Under the pieces are notes generated by a model. It searched no databases. It was given only the letters and a program-made list of their open reading frames with translations, and was not told the origin of the DNA. From Calothrix sp. NIES-4105 (GTDB taxonomy: Bacteria; Cyanobacteriota; Cyanobacteriia; Cyanobacteriales; Nostocaceae), in the NCBI RefSeq assembly GCF_002368415.1, contig NZ_AP018290.1, forward strand, positions 2,111,470 to 2,175,469: a stretch of 64,000 nt of DNA. The letters are read 5' to 3'. The position numbers and the translations under genes were made by a program. Positions 36,601 through 44,972 of this stretch are shown here, piece by piece; the stretch's first letter is position 1; each line of letters opens with the position of its first letter.

Positions 36601-37809
36601 TTAAGATTTAATAACAGACCATTGTGTGACAGGCGCCATTGCTTTCCACCCCATAAATTTACCTATAGGTTCTGCTCTTTGAATAGCGATACGAGATAAT
36701 TCTCCCCCAACTCGTTGATACCATTCAAATAGTTTTTGCTCTCCTTCTATTGTGACGACATTCGCAACCAGGCGCCCATTTTTAGGTAATGCTTGCCAGC
36801 AAGTTTCTAAGACTCCTTCGGATGTTACACCACCACCTATAAATATAACATTCGGTGTAGGTAAACTTTTTAAAGCATCTGGTGCTTTGCCTTGAACTAT
36901 ATCTATATATGGAGTGCCAAGAGTGGCTGCATTATCAGATATATATTTTAATCTTGATGTGCTTTGTTCGATAGCAATCGCGCGGCACAAAGGATGAGTT
37001 CGCATCCATTCGATAGATATCGAACCACAACCAGCACCTACATCCCATAACAATTCTCCTGGTTTTGGCGCCAGTGCAGCTAAAGTCACTGCTCTAACTT
37101 CGCGTTTAGTTAACTGTCCATCATGATGATAAGCATTATCAGGTAAACCTGCTAATCTTGATAGTCCAGTAACTCCAACATCTGCTATACACTCAACGGC
37201 AATAGTATTTAAATCAGCTAAATCTGTAAAATAGGTGCTTTGTGAAGCGATACTTGTAATAATGCGCTCGTTAACACCACCCATTCGTTCTAAAATAGTA
37301 ATCTGGCTCTCACAATATCCTGATTTTGTCAATAGATTGGCGATAATTCCAGGTGTATGTTTATCAGCGCTTAGTATTAATAGTTTGGCGCCTGGGTAAA
37401 AGTATGAATTAGCTAGTTCAACTGGGCGCCCACACAAACTAAAAGTTTCGACATCAGTTAAAGACCATCCCAAACGCGCGCAACCAAGACTAAATGCAGA
37501 AGGTGCGGGAATGATGGTCATTTCCGATATATTAATATAACGTAGAAGAGTAACTCCAATACCCAAACACATCGGGTCGCCACTAGCAAGAACACAAATA
37601 GACTTTGACTGCCTTCTAATAATTTCTTCCACAGTTTGCTGTATGGGTACACCCCAAACAAGTCTCTCACGATTATCATTATTACAAAGCATTGCTAAAT
37701 GGCGCCGTCCTCCAACTAGTACATCAGCTTGGTCTATAAAAGAACGCGCGATTTTTCCTAACCCCTCTAGCCCATCTTCACCAATTCCAACTACAGACAG
37801 CCATTTCAT
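36601..37809 (-). CDS. cobL: Precorrin-6Y C5,15-methyltransferase (decarboxylating), CbiE-CbiT fusion
   Basis: A 402-residue two-domain enzyme. The N-terminal CbiE-type tetrapyrrole methyltransferase (about 1-205) has VVGIGEDGLEGL, VLASGDPMCLGIG and a PAPSAFSLGCARLGW segment. The C-terminal CbiT-type Rossmann methyltransferase (about 215-400) has LTKREVRAVTLAALAP, LLWDVGAGCGSISIEWMR and VIFIGGG. It methylates C5 and C15 and removes the C12 acetate carboxyl. ATG 37809 (MKWLSVVGIGED) fits the family start; ATG 37839 adds ten residues. It is opposite in strand to the other cobalamin genes in the window. Confidence 0.93.
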   Translation of the reverse strand: MKWLSVVGIGEDGLEGLGKIARSFIDQADVLVGGRRHLAMLCNNDNRERLVWGVPIQQTVEEIIRRQSKSICVLASGDPMCLGIGVTLLRYINISEMTIIPAPSAFSLGCARLGWSLTDVETFSLCGRPVELANSYFYPGAKLLILSADKHTPGIIANLLTKSGYCESQITILERMGGVNERIITSIASQSTYFTDLADLNTIAVECIADVGVTGLSRLAGLPDNAYHHDGQLTKREVRAVTLAALAPKPGELLWDVGAGCGSISIEWMRTHPLCRAIAIEQSTSRLKYISDNAATLGTPYIDIVQGKAPDALKSLPTPNVIFIGGGVTSEGVLETCWQALPKNGRLVANVVTIEGEQKLFEWYQRVGGELSRIAIQRAEPIGKFMGWKAMAPVTQWSVIKS

Positions 37810-37877
37810 TCCATCACTCACTTTATTAGATTGAGGCACCAGGTTACAAAGGTGTCTTTTACTGCTATTTACAATAC

Positions 37878-38222
37878 TTATGATGTACCAAACTCAGTAA
37901 ACTGGCGTATATAAGGTTCATGAAATGCTAAAATAATATCCTGCTTAGGTACTCCCATTTCAACTAAACGATTTGCAATTCCTTCTTCCGTACCATCATG
38001 CTGAATCCAAATTTTGCCATTTTTGATATCAAGATGTAAAATACAACCAAAATCACGTTTATTTCCACGCCAGCCGACATAAAGTAATTGATAGTGGTCT
38101 TGTTTCTCGTCGAAAACAGTTTGTATTTCATACTCTTCAGCATTTCTTTTCTGCATTGAAGAACGCTGTTGTCGTTCAGAAAGAAGATGCTGAATATATT
38201 GCCGATATTGTTCTACAGCCAT
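37878..38222 (-). CDS. xisI: XisI-like fdxN element excision controlling factor
   Basis: A 114-residue XisI-family protein: MAVEQYRQYIQHLLSE at the start, DEKQDHYQLLYVGWRG in the middle, and WIQHDGTEEGIANRLVEMGV plus ILAFHEPYIRQFTEFG at the end. In Anabaena, XisI with XisH controls excision of the fdxN element during heterocyst development; such pairs are also common elsewhere in cyanobacterial genomes without the element. It overlaps xisH by 10 bp. The XisF recombinase is not in the window. Confidence 0.9.
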   Translation of the reverse strand: MAVEQYRQYIQHLLSERQQRSSMQKRNAEEYEIQTVFDEKQDHYQLLYVGWRGNKRDFGCILHLDIKNGKIWIQHDGTEEGIANRLVEMGVPKQDIILAFHEPYIRQFTEFGTS

Positions 38223-38623
38223 TGATTAATAACCTCCTTTTCTACATCATAAATCACCAATCGCAACTTATATCGTGCAATTGCCGATACTATAAACTTT
38301 CGTTGAAAAAAAGTTTCATAAATGGGTACGCGAACTGCTAAATATAACTGGCGTTCTGGGTCGATTTTATCTAATGCGTCTCGATAGTTTAAAAATTGCC
38401 CAAGGGCAGTATGAAATTCTGAAACATTCGATGTGCTGATAAAACTTTTTACTTCTACCGCTATTTTTCGTCCCTCTTTTTCTGCTCCTAAAAGTTCTTC
38501 TGCTGCTAAGTCAATCTCAAAATCTACATCGTCTACATTAATGTTATAACACTCAGCCGTAATTTTCCAGCCATCTTTTTCTAAGGCTGTTTTAACCACA
38601 CCATGAAATCTATCTTTTGCCAT
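38213..38623 (-). CDS. xisH: XisH-like fdxN element excision controlling factor
   Basis: A 136-residue XisH-family protein with MAKDRFHGVVKTALEKDGW, IDLAAEELLGAEKEGRKIAV and KSFISTSNVSEFHTALGQFL, resembling a PDDEXK-type nuclease fold (D, E-x-K in IAVEVKSF). It is the first gene of the xisH-xisI pair, and the pair is divergent from the riboswitch-controlled cobG. Presence of xisHI alone does not prove a nearby excision element. Confidence 0.92.
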   Translation of the reverse strand: MAKDRFHGVVKTALEKDGWKITAECYNINVDDVDFEIDLAAEELLGAEKEGRKIAVEVKSFISTSNVSEFHTALGQFLNYRDALDKIDPERQLYLAVRVPIYETFFQRKFIVSAIARYKLRLVIYDVEKEVINQWL

Positions 38624-38817
38624 ACAAGTTCAACTTCATACTAAAAACCCACTTTAGCTAAGGTGGATAATATAGAACATTTATTTTAAACTTTATTGTA
38701 ACTTAAGGCTTAATTTATTAGTAACAGAATACTGCAAAACATTAAGATTTGTAAATAATTATTTTTTAAGAATAAGTAAGAATTAGAGTTTAGCGAGCCA
38801 AGCATGTGATATAGTTC

Positions 38818-38900
38818 ATATGCTTCAAGTTGGGAAACTCCGGTGAGATTCCGGGACTGTGCCGCAGCTGTGATTATAAGTCAGAATGCCAACTTGAGCA
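38818..38900 (+). ncRNA. Cobalamin (B12) riboswitch
   Basis: AAGTTGG...CCAACTT closes a structured region holding GGGAAACTCCGGTGAGATTC, then CCGGGACTGTGCCGCAGCTG and AAGTCAGAATGCC. These match the conserved adenosylcobalamin aptamer elements (GGGAA, CCGGTGAGATTCCGG, a B12-box-like CCGCAGCTGT and AGTCAGAA). It lies directly upstream of cobG, a B12 synthesis gene. Confidence 0.92.
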
Positions 38901-38915
38901 GTGTTCAATAGTCAA

Positions 38916-38940
38916 CTCCCTGCGTTGCACAGGGAAGGAG
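38916..38940 (+). promoter_or_regulatory. Likely expression platform: hairpin and ribosome binding site of cobG
   Basis: CCCTG (38918-38922) and CAGGG (38930-38934) form a stem just before AAGGAG (38935-38940). CTCCC at 38916-38920 could also pair with GGGA or GGAG and mask the ribosome binding site. This suggests translational control by the riboswitch (inference). Confidence 0.6.
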
Positions 38941-38948
38941 ATAGTGCA

Positions 38949-40409
38949 GTGTTCAACATTTCCGTTAATCAAATTGATGACCCGTTACGTTTATTAGATA
39001 ATCCTCTAACTTGTCCGGGATTATTTTATGCGACACCAGCTATTGATGGAGTTATTTCTCGCATCCGTATTCCGGGAGGAATTTTAACTAGTCATCAGGT
39101 AAGGGTTATTGCTGATTATGCCAATATTTTTGGTGGTGATGGAAGTATAAATGTAACGAACCGCGCGAATTTACAGGTTCGAGGAATAAGAGGTTCAGAA
39201 GCAGCGTTAATTACTTTGCGTTCTGTAGAGTTAGCTGGAATTCCCGAAGTTGACCACATTCGCAATATCATGGCCAGTCCAACAGCGGGTATTGACTCTT
39301 CGGAGTTAATCGATACTCGTTATTTAGTTCGAGAGTTAGATGAGTATATATGTTCGCATAAAGAACTAGGAGGATTGTCACCTAAGTTTAGCGTAGCGTT
39401 TGATGGTGGTGGTAAGGTGTCGGTATGTCAGCAACCAAATGAGATTACTTTTTCTGCGGTTAAAGAAAATACATTTATATATTTTCACCTTTTAATAGGA
39501 GGGGAAGCAACCAATATCTTATTAAAGCCCGAAGAGTGTTTGTTCGTAGTTGCCGCTTTAGCGCAACTCTACCTCAATGAAATTGATATTACTGAAAAAC
39601 GCAAACCTCGCTTAAAAAAGTTATTTCAAGAAAAAGGTCTTTCAAAGACTTTAGAACAAGCTCAAAAGTATTTACCCTTTCCACTTAATGTCTCCAATCA
39701 CACATATCATATAAATACAAATACCAATTATCATCTCGGCGCCCATCCTCAGCGGCAAAAAGGTTACTCTTACATTGGAATAGTTTTACCATTAGGTAAG
39801 CTAAATATAAACCAATTATATAACTTAGCAAACTTAGTAGATACTTATGGTAGCGGTTCACTAAGGTTAACACCTTGGCAAAATCTAATCATCCCTGATA
39901 TCAAAAGTGAATTTATACCTCAAGTTCAAGAACATATCGAAAATTTAGGATTGCATTGGTCGGCAAATCATATTTATAGTGGTTTAGTTGCCTGTACAGG
40001 GAATAAAGGTTGTGCATCTTCTGCTACCGACACTAAAACCGATGCTCTCGCTTTAGCAGAATATCTACAGCAACACATTAGCCTAGATATACCTATAAAA
40101 ATTCATTTCACTGGTTGTTCTAAATCCTGTGCTTATCATGGTAAAAGTGATATCACATTGTTAGGTGCCCAAAAAATTGAGAATAATACAACTATTGAAG
40201 GGTATCAAGTTTTTGTCGGAAGTTATGAGCAACCTTTTGGTAGAGAAATATATAGTTATATCAATCAAGCTGAATTACCCGAAGTAATTTTACGGTTACT
40301 GCAAGTATATAAACTGCGTGAAGATGCGAATGAATCGTTTGGGGAATGGGTAGATAGATATCTAGTATCAGAATTACAGCACTGGTTTTATGTAGGAGGA
40401 ATTGCATAA
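38949..40409 (+). CDS. cobG: Precorrin-3B synthase (CobG-like, nitrite/sulfite reductase fold)
   Basis: A 486-residue siroheme/Fe-S reductase-fold protein. Ferredoxin-like half-domain repeats carry TPAIDGVISRIRIPGGILTS and VTNRANLQVRGI. The cluster ligands are four Cys in CTGNKGC and TGCSKSC. CobG makes precorrin-3B by oxygen-dependent ring contraction chemistry in aerobic bacteria. GTG 38949 is preferred because AAGGAG ends 8 bases before it; the longer frame from GTG 38901 would start inside the riboswitch. It opens a tight operon with cobH and cobI (1-bp overlaps). Confidence 0.9.
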   Translation: MFNISVNQIDDPLRLLDNPLTCPGLFYATPAIDGVISRIRIPGGILTSHQVRVIADYANIFGGDGSINVTNRANLQVRGIRGSEAALITLRSVELAGIPEVDHIRNIMASPTAGIDSSELIDTRYLVRELDEYICSHKELGGLSPKFSVAFDGGGKVSVCQQPNEITFSAVKENTFIYFHLLIGGEATNILLKPEECLFVVAALAQLYLNEIDITEKRKPRLKKLFQEKGLSKTLEQAQKYLPFPLNVSNHTYHINTNTNYHLGAHPQRQKGYSYIGIVLPLGKLNINQLYNLANLVDTYGSGSLRLTPWQNLIIPDIKSEFIPQVQEHIENLGLHWSANHIYSGLVACTGNKGCASSATDTKTDALALAEYLQQHISLDIPIKIHFTGCSKSCAYHGKSDITLLGAQKIENNTTIEGYQVFVGSYEQPFGREIYSYINQAELPEVILRLLQVYKLREDANESFGEWVDRYLVSELQHWFYVGGIA

Positions 40410-41041
40410 TGGGAATAGATTACATCCGCGATGGTAATGAAATTTACCGTCGTTCTTTTAGTATTATTCGGTCGGAGGCTAATTTAGAAAGCTTACCTAC
40501 TGATTTAGCAGCTGTAGCAGTACGTCTTATACATACTTGTGGAATGACCGATATTGTAAACGATTTAGGCGCCTCGCCTGATGCAGTGACGGCAGGACGC
40601 AATGCGCTCAAAAACGGTAAACCGATATTATGCGATGCTCAAATGATCGCTGAAGGTATTACTAAGAAACGATTACCTGCTGCAAATCAAATCATCTGCA
40701 CTTTAAATAACCCAGAAGTGCCAACATTAGCGCAAAAGATGCTCAACACTCGTTCTGCGGTAGCCTTGGAACTTTGGGAGCCTTACCTTGAAGGAGCAGT
40801 AGTAGCAATTGGTAACGCTCCAACTGCGTTATTTCACTTACTCGAACTACTTGATGCAGGAGCTAGCAAACCAGCGGTAATTCTAGGTTTTCCAGTTGGA
40901 TTTGTCGGTGCAGCAGAGTCTAAAGCAGCGCTGGCAGAAAACAGTCGAGGTGTGCCGTTTATTACTTTACATGGTCGGCGTGGTGGTAGTGCGATGGCAG
41001 TAGCAGCAGTAAACGCTTTGGCAAAAGAGGAGGAAATATAA
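40409..41041 (+). CDS. cobH: Precorrin-8X methylmutase
   Basis: A 210-residue CobH/CbiC enzyme that moves the methyl group from C11 to C12 to give hydrogenobyrinic or cobyrinic acid. It shows IIRSEANLESLPTDLAAVAV, VRLIHTCGMTDIV with the catalytic His and ILCDAQMIAEGI, plus AVILGFPVGFVGAAESK at the C-terminal half. Start and stop codons overlap by one base with cobG before and cobI after, so translation is coupled. Confidence 0.95.
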   Translation: MGIDYIRDGNEIYRRSFSIIRSEANLESLPTDLAAVAVRLIHTCGMTDIVNDLGASPDAVTAGRNALKNGKPILCDAQMIAEGITKKRLPAANQIICTLNNPEVPTLAQKMLNTRSAVALELWEPYLEGAVVAIGNAPTALFHLLELLDAGASKPAVILGFPVGFVGAAESKAALAENSRGVPFITLHGRRGGSAMAVAAVNALAKEEEI

Positions 41042-41754
41042 TGTCTACGATATCTCAACCAAAAGGGTGCCTATATGGTATTGGTATTGGCCCAGGCGAC
41101 CCAGAACTATTAACAATAAAAGCTTTACGGGTATTACAAGCTTCTCCTGTAGTCGCTTATCCAATATCCGACCAAAAAAAACCACTCGCACGTTCAATTA
41201 TCGCTGAGTATTTAACGGGGAATCAAATCGAAGTACCAATGCTTTTCCCCTTCAAGCTAGAAGAATCTGCTCAACCTTACTATGACAGTGCCGCAAAAAA
41301 ACTAGCCGAATATTTAAGTGCAGGGCTGGATGTCGTGGTGTTATGTGAAGGCGACCCGTTTTTTTACGGTAGCTTTATGTATCTTTATACGCGCTTATCA
41401 TCTCAGTTCCATGTCGAAGTAGTGCCGGGAGTTTCATCAATTATGGCAAGCGCATCAGCTTTGGGGGCACCGCTTACCTACCGGAATGATGTATTCATGG
41501 TACTATCATCCATCTTAAGCGCGGAAATACTCACAGAAAAATTAGCAGCCGCAGATGCAGCAGTAATTATTAAACTGGGCAAACATTTTAGAAAAGTATA
41601 TGGCGTATTAAAAGATTTAGGTTTAGCAGAACGCGCGAAGTATATCGAACGCGCGACAACTAGTAGTCAGGTAATTATGCCTTTAGAGAAAGTTGACCCA
41701 GATAAAGTACCTTACTTTTCACTGATATTAATACCAAGTCAATGGCAACCCTAG
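41041..41754 (+). CDS. cobI: Precorrin-2 C20-methyltransferase
   Basis: A 237-residue SAM-dependent tetrapyrrole methyltransferase with LYGIGIGPGDPELLTIKALR at the start, VVVLCEGDPFFYGSFMYLY as the SAM-binding GDP motif and VEVVPGVSSIMASASALGAP. This is the CobI/CbiL subgroup that adds the C20 methyl group at the entry to the corrin branch. It ends the riboswitch operon. Confidence 0.94.
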   Translation: MSTISQPKGCLYGIGIGPGDPELLTIKALRVLQASPVVAYPISDQKKPLARSIIAEYLTGNQIEVPMLFPFKLEESAQPYYDSAAKKLAEYLSAGLDVVVLCEGDPFFYGSFMYLYTRLSSQFHVEVVPGVSSIMASASALGAPLTYRNDVFMVLSSILSAEILTEKLAAADAAVIIKLGKHFRKVYGVLKDLGLAERAKYIERATTSSQVIMPLEKVDPDKVPYFSLILIPSQWQP

Positions 41755-41794
41755 GTAGATATGATAAATCTATATATAGCGGCGCCAACTGATT

Positions 41795-42472
41795 ATGTTA
41801 GAGTACAACCCATTACACTGCTTACCTTCAGCAGAAGATTTACCGGACTCAGACGATACGCCTGTGGACAACGAACTACAAGATTATATTCCGCATCTAC
41901 TTAAAACAATTCTTGCATGGATTTGGTTAAATCGCGACGATTGGTTTTTTGGTATCGATATGGGAATTTATTACGACCCTAAGATACCAGCTGTAGTCCC
42001 TGACGGTTTTTTGAGTATGGGTGTGCAGCGAGTCATCGATGAAGATTTACGGTTGAGTTACCTTCTTTGGGAAGAACTGGTTTTACCAATCTTAGCAATC
42101 GAAGTTGTTTCTCATAAGCGACGAGGTGAATATTCGAGTAAAAAGGAACTTTATCAACAACTAGGAATTTTATATTACGTTGTTTACAATCCTTTACGGA
42201 AGCGAAAAGCAAGGTTAGAGGTTTATCGTCTAGTAAATGGAGAATATATATTACAGCTGGGAAATCGCGTTTGGCTACCAGAAATTGGTTTAGCGATTGG
42301 TTATGAAAGAGGTACTTTTCAAGGCATTACGCGCGAGTGGTTGTACTGGTATAACCAAGATGGTGTTAGATACAAGGCGCCTGAAGAACTAGCAACCGCT
42401 GCGGAACAACGCGTGCAAAAATTAGCGGAACAGTTACGTAAATTAGGTATAAATCCTGATGACATAGAGTGA
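41795..42472 (+). CDS. Uma2-family (DUF820) putative endonuclease
   Basis: A 225-residue Uma2 protein with VPDGFLSMGV, LAIEVVSHKRRGEYSSKKE (the E-V-x-S-x-x-K part of the PDDEXK-like core), YYVVYNPLRKRKARLEVYR and a C-terminal helical tail. Cyanobacteria hold dozens of such genes, whose role is unresolved. It is separate from cobI by 40 bp and probably independent. Confidence 0.85.
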   Translation: MLEYNPLHCLPSAEDLPDSDDTPVDNELQDYIPHLLKTILAWIWLNRDDWFFGIDMGIYYDPKIPAVVPDGFLSMGVQRVIDEDLRLSYLLWEELVLPILAIEVVSHKRRGEYSSKKELYQQLGILYYVVYNPLRKRKARLEVYRLVNGEYILQLGNRVWLPEIGLAIGYERGTFQGITREWLYWYNQDGVRYKAPEELATAAEQRVQKLAEQLRKLGINPDDIE

Positions 42473-42523
42473 TGTACAAAAATAAACATATTTATAATTA
42501 GTTATACTTATGCAAAACCTGTT

Positions 42524-42551
42524 GTAGAGACGCAATTAATTGTGTCTCTAC
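42524..42551. repeat. 28-bp GTAGAGACG palindrome, copy 1
   Basis: GTAGAGACGCAATT faces AATTGTGTCTCTAC, a nearly perfect 28-bp palindrome in the spacer after the Uma2 gene. Same-length copies lie at 49883, 52399, 52552 and 57324. Confidence 0.8.
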
Positions 42552-42725
42552 GGATATTTAATGTTTTTACTCATTTAATGTTGCACATACTCTTAGGTAT
42601 GAGTTATACCAGACGTGGAGTTATTAGAACTACCAATAAATCAAATATACAAATCTATTTTGCGAAATTACGCTGTCTTAGATTGTATTGATTAACGTAA
42701 TAGCTAGAATTAGAGGTTTTGTTTC

Positions 42726-43388
42726 TTGAAATACGAAATCCGCTACAAACCCGCATTTGCATCTATTTTTATCACTCTCAACCCTGGTGACAGTATTACT
42801 GCGGAAGCGGGAGCAATGACTAGTATGGATGGTCAGGTATCCATGCAAACTCAGTTTTCTGGTGGTTTAATTTCTGGTTTATTAAAAAAATTTCTTGGTG
42901 GAGAGTCTTTGTTTGTCAACGAGTTTACAAATAAAACCTCTCAACCTTTGACGGTTGTGTTAAACCAGTCTTGCGTTGGTGATATCGAAAAATTTGATTT
43001 GGATAACGGTGAAATATGCTTGCAACCCGGCGCCTATATAGCTCATACTCCTGGTGTCAACATGGGTGTTGCTTGGGCTGGTTTTTCCAGTTTGTTTGCT
43101 GGTGAAGGATTGTTTAAGCTGAAATTAAGCGGTAAAGGACAGGTGTTTTTCGGCGCCTATGGTGGTATTACCAAAAAGCGTGTCAACGGAGAATTTATTG
43201 TTGATAGCAGTCATTTAGTAGCATATCCAGCCAATATGAAGCTACAACTTAAGCTAGCTGGGGGTTTAATTGGTTCTGTGACTTCTGGAGAAGGTTTGGT
43301 TAGTAAAGTCTCTGGACAGGGAGATATTTACTTGCAGTCTCGCAGTATTGATGGTTTAGTTCGGTTTTTAACTCCTAAAATTCGTTAA
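42726..43388 (+). CDS. AIM24/TIGR00266-family protein, tandem copy 1
   Basis: A 220-residue beta-rich protein of the AIM24 (DUF124) family: YEIRYKPAFASIFITLNPGD, an AEAGAMTSMDG segment, KKFLGGESLFVNEF, SLFAGEGLFKLKLSG and SHLVAYPANMKL. It is translated from TTG 42726 with GAGGTTTTG upstream; no ATG lies near. Family members form trefoil-like beta structures with no known enzyme activity. It is the first of three consecutive paralogues. Confidence 0.85.
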   Translation: MKYEIRYKPAFASIFITLNPGDSITAEAGAMTSMDGQVSMQTQFSGGLISGLLKKFLGGESLFVNEFTNKTSQPLTVVLNQSCVGDIEKFDLDNGEICLQPGAYIAHTPGVNMGVAWAGFSSLFAGEGLFKLKLSGKGQVFFGAYGGITKKRVNGEFIVDSSHLVAYPANMKLQLKLAGGLIGSVTSGEGLVSKVSGQGDIYLQSRSIDGLVRFLTPKIR

Positions 43389-43425
43389 TTGCCTTCGTGT
43401 TAAATTCATTGAGAGAAAATTAAGC

Positions 43426-44112
43426 ATGGATATAAAAGTATTACAGCAGCCAGATAGTGCAATCGCGCGTGTCACAATGCAAGCTGGTGAAGAATTAGTA
43501 GCTGAAGCTGGGTGTATGATTGCGATGAGCGGCAATATTAATACCAGTACTACTTTGAGGCAAGGAAAAGGAGGAGGTATCCTCGGTGGACTCAAGCGAA
43601 TGCTCGGTGGTGAATCTTTATTTTTGAGCGTTTACCGTTCTCCAGTAAATGGGGGAGAAGTTTTCCTTGCTCCAAAATTAATGGGAGATATTTTACTTTA
43701 CAAAGTTAGTAATAATGAATTAGTCGTGCAAGCTAGTTCGTATCTTGCTGGTGCTTCAAGTGTAGATATTGATTTAGGATTTCAAGGTTTTAAATCAATG
43801 TTTTCAGGAGAGTCTATTTTTTGGTTAACAATAAGTGGTTATGGTGAAGTTGTACTGACTTCGTTCGGCGCCGTTTATGAAATCGATGTAGATGGCGAAT
43901 ACGTTGTTGATACGGGTAACATTGTTGCGTTCGAGAAAACTTTGACGTTTAGTATTAGTAAAGCAAACACATCTTGGCTCGGCGCTTTCTTTGGTGGAGA
44001 AGGTTTAGTGTGTAGATTTAAAGGTAAAGGTAAAGTATTTTGTCAAACTCATAACCCAGGCGCCTTTGGTCAGCTAGTTGGTTCACAGTTGCCAGCAATA
44101 AAAACCTCATAA
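43426..44112 (+). CDS. AIM24/TIGR00266-family protein, tandem copy 2
   Basis: A 228-residue paralogue with VAEAGCMIAMSGNINT, KRMLGGESLFLSVYRS, SMFSGESIFWLTISG and the end motif GGEGLVCRFKGKGKVFCQT. It starts 37 bp after copy 1 at ATG 43426. Copies 2 and 3 share the GNIVAF/GYIVAF plus EGLVCRF region and are closer to each other than to copy 1. Confidence 0.88.
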   Translation: MDIKVLQQPDSAIARVTMQAGEELVAEAGCMIAMSGNINTSTTLRQGKGGGILGGLKRMLGGESLFLSVYRSPVNGGEVFLAPKLMGDILLYKVSNNELVVQASSYLAGASSVDIDLGFQGFKSMFSGESIFWLTISGYGEVVLTSFGAVYEIDVDGEYVVDTGNIVAFEKTLTFSISKANTSWLGAFFGGEGLVCRFKGKGKVFCQTHNPGAFGQLVGSQLPAIKTS

Positions 44113-44147
44113 CAACATTACAAAATTACAACAAATTAAATATCAAC

Positions 44148-44864
44148 ATGAATAGAATAGCCTACAAAATTGAACATTCACCCGCTTACGCTTCGTTACA
44201 AGTAGATTTACAAGCGCACCAGACGATAGTCGTAGAATCTGGTGGAATGGCAGCAATGGATCCCTGGATAGAAATGAAAGCTAAAACCAGAGGGGGCTTA
44301 ATGAAAAGTGTGGCTCGAATGTTTGCAGGTGAATCACTATTTTTGAGTGAATTTACAGCTAAAGACAAACCGGGTCAACTATATATTTCTCCTGGTGTAC
44401 CTGGAGATGTACAGCATTACTATCTCGACGGCAGTAAAGGTTTGATGGTACAATCATCAGGATTTCTGGCATCGAGTGTAACTGTAGAAATCGATACTAA
44501 GTTTCAAGGATTTAAAGGCTTTTTCAGCGGTGAATCTTTCTTTTTGCTAAGAGCTATCGGTGAAGGAGATATTTGGTTTAGTTCCTATGGTGGTATTGTC
44601 GAAATTCCCGTGACAGGCGAATATGTAGTTGATACGGGTTATATCGTAGCATTTGAAGATACTCTAAATTACAAAGTCGAAATGATAGGCGGTTTATCAT
44701 TTAAAGGATTAAAAACAGGTATTTTGGGTGGAGAAGGATTAGTTTGTAGGTTTACAGGTACAGGAAAACTGTGGGTACAGTCACGTCAACTTTATAACTT
44801 AATAAACTACTTGAATGTCTTCCGTCCTGTTCAAAGTAGTTCGAGTAGTAGTAATGATAATTAG
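44148..44864 (+). CDS. AIM24/TIGR00266-family protein, tandem copy 3
   Basis: A 238-residue paralogue with VVESGGMAAMDPWIEMKAKT, RMFAGESLFLSEFTAKDKPG, GFFSGESFFLLRAIGEGDIW and GGEGLVCRFTGTGKLWVQSR, ending in a serine-rich tail. It starts 35 bp after copy 2, so the three genes probably form one operon and may assemble together. A role in membrane or stress physiology has been suggested for relatives, without firm mechanism. Confidence 0.88.
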   Translation: MNRIAYKIEHSPAYASLQVDLQAHQTIVVESGGMAAMDPWIEMKAKTRGGLMKSVARMFAGESLFLSEFTAKDKPGQLYISPGVPGDVQHYYLDGSKGLMVQSSGFLASSVTVEIDTKFQGFKGFFSGESFFLLRAIGEGDIWFSSYGGIVEIPVTGEYVVDTGYIVAFEDTLNYKVEMIGGLSFKGLKTGILGGEGLVCRFTGTGKLWVQSRQLYNLINYLNVFRPVQSSSSSSNDN

Positions 44865-44891
44865 TCATTTATTTTGACGATAAAGTTTTCT

Positions 44892-44960
44892 ACCACAGAG
44901 GACGCACAGAGGTATTCAAATCTTTCTTTGTGCCCTTTGTGCCTTTGTGGTTCACCTCTC
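44892..44960. repeat. Facing copies of the ACCACAGAG/CTTTGTGGTT repeat
   Basis: TACCACAGAGGACGCACAGA at the left faces TGTGCCTTTGTGGTTCACC at the right, with CTTTGTGCCCTTTGTGCC between. It fills the spacer between the AIM24 genes and the peptidase. An upstream ATG at 44874 reads through it but the translation (LCPLCLCGSP) is repeat-derived. Confidence 0.65.
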
Positions 44961-44972
44961 TTAACTAATAAC

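Noticed and set aside
44874-44972. N-terminal extension of the M48 peptidase
   Set aside because: The extra residues come from facing interspersed repeats, and the signal anchor starts after ATG 44973.
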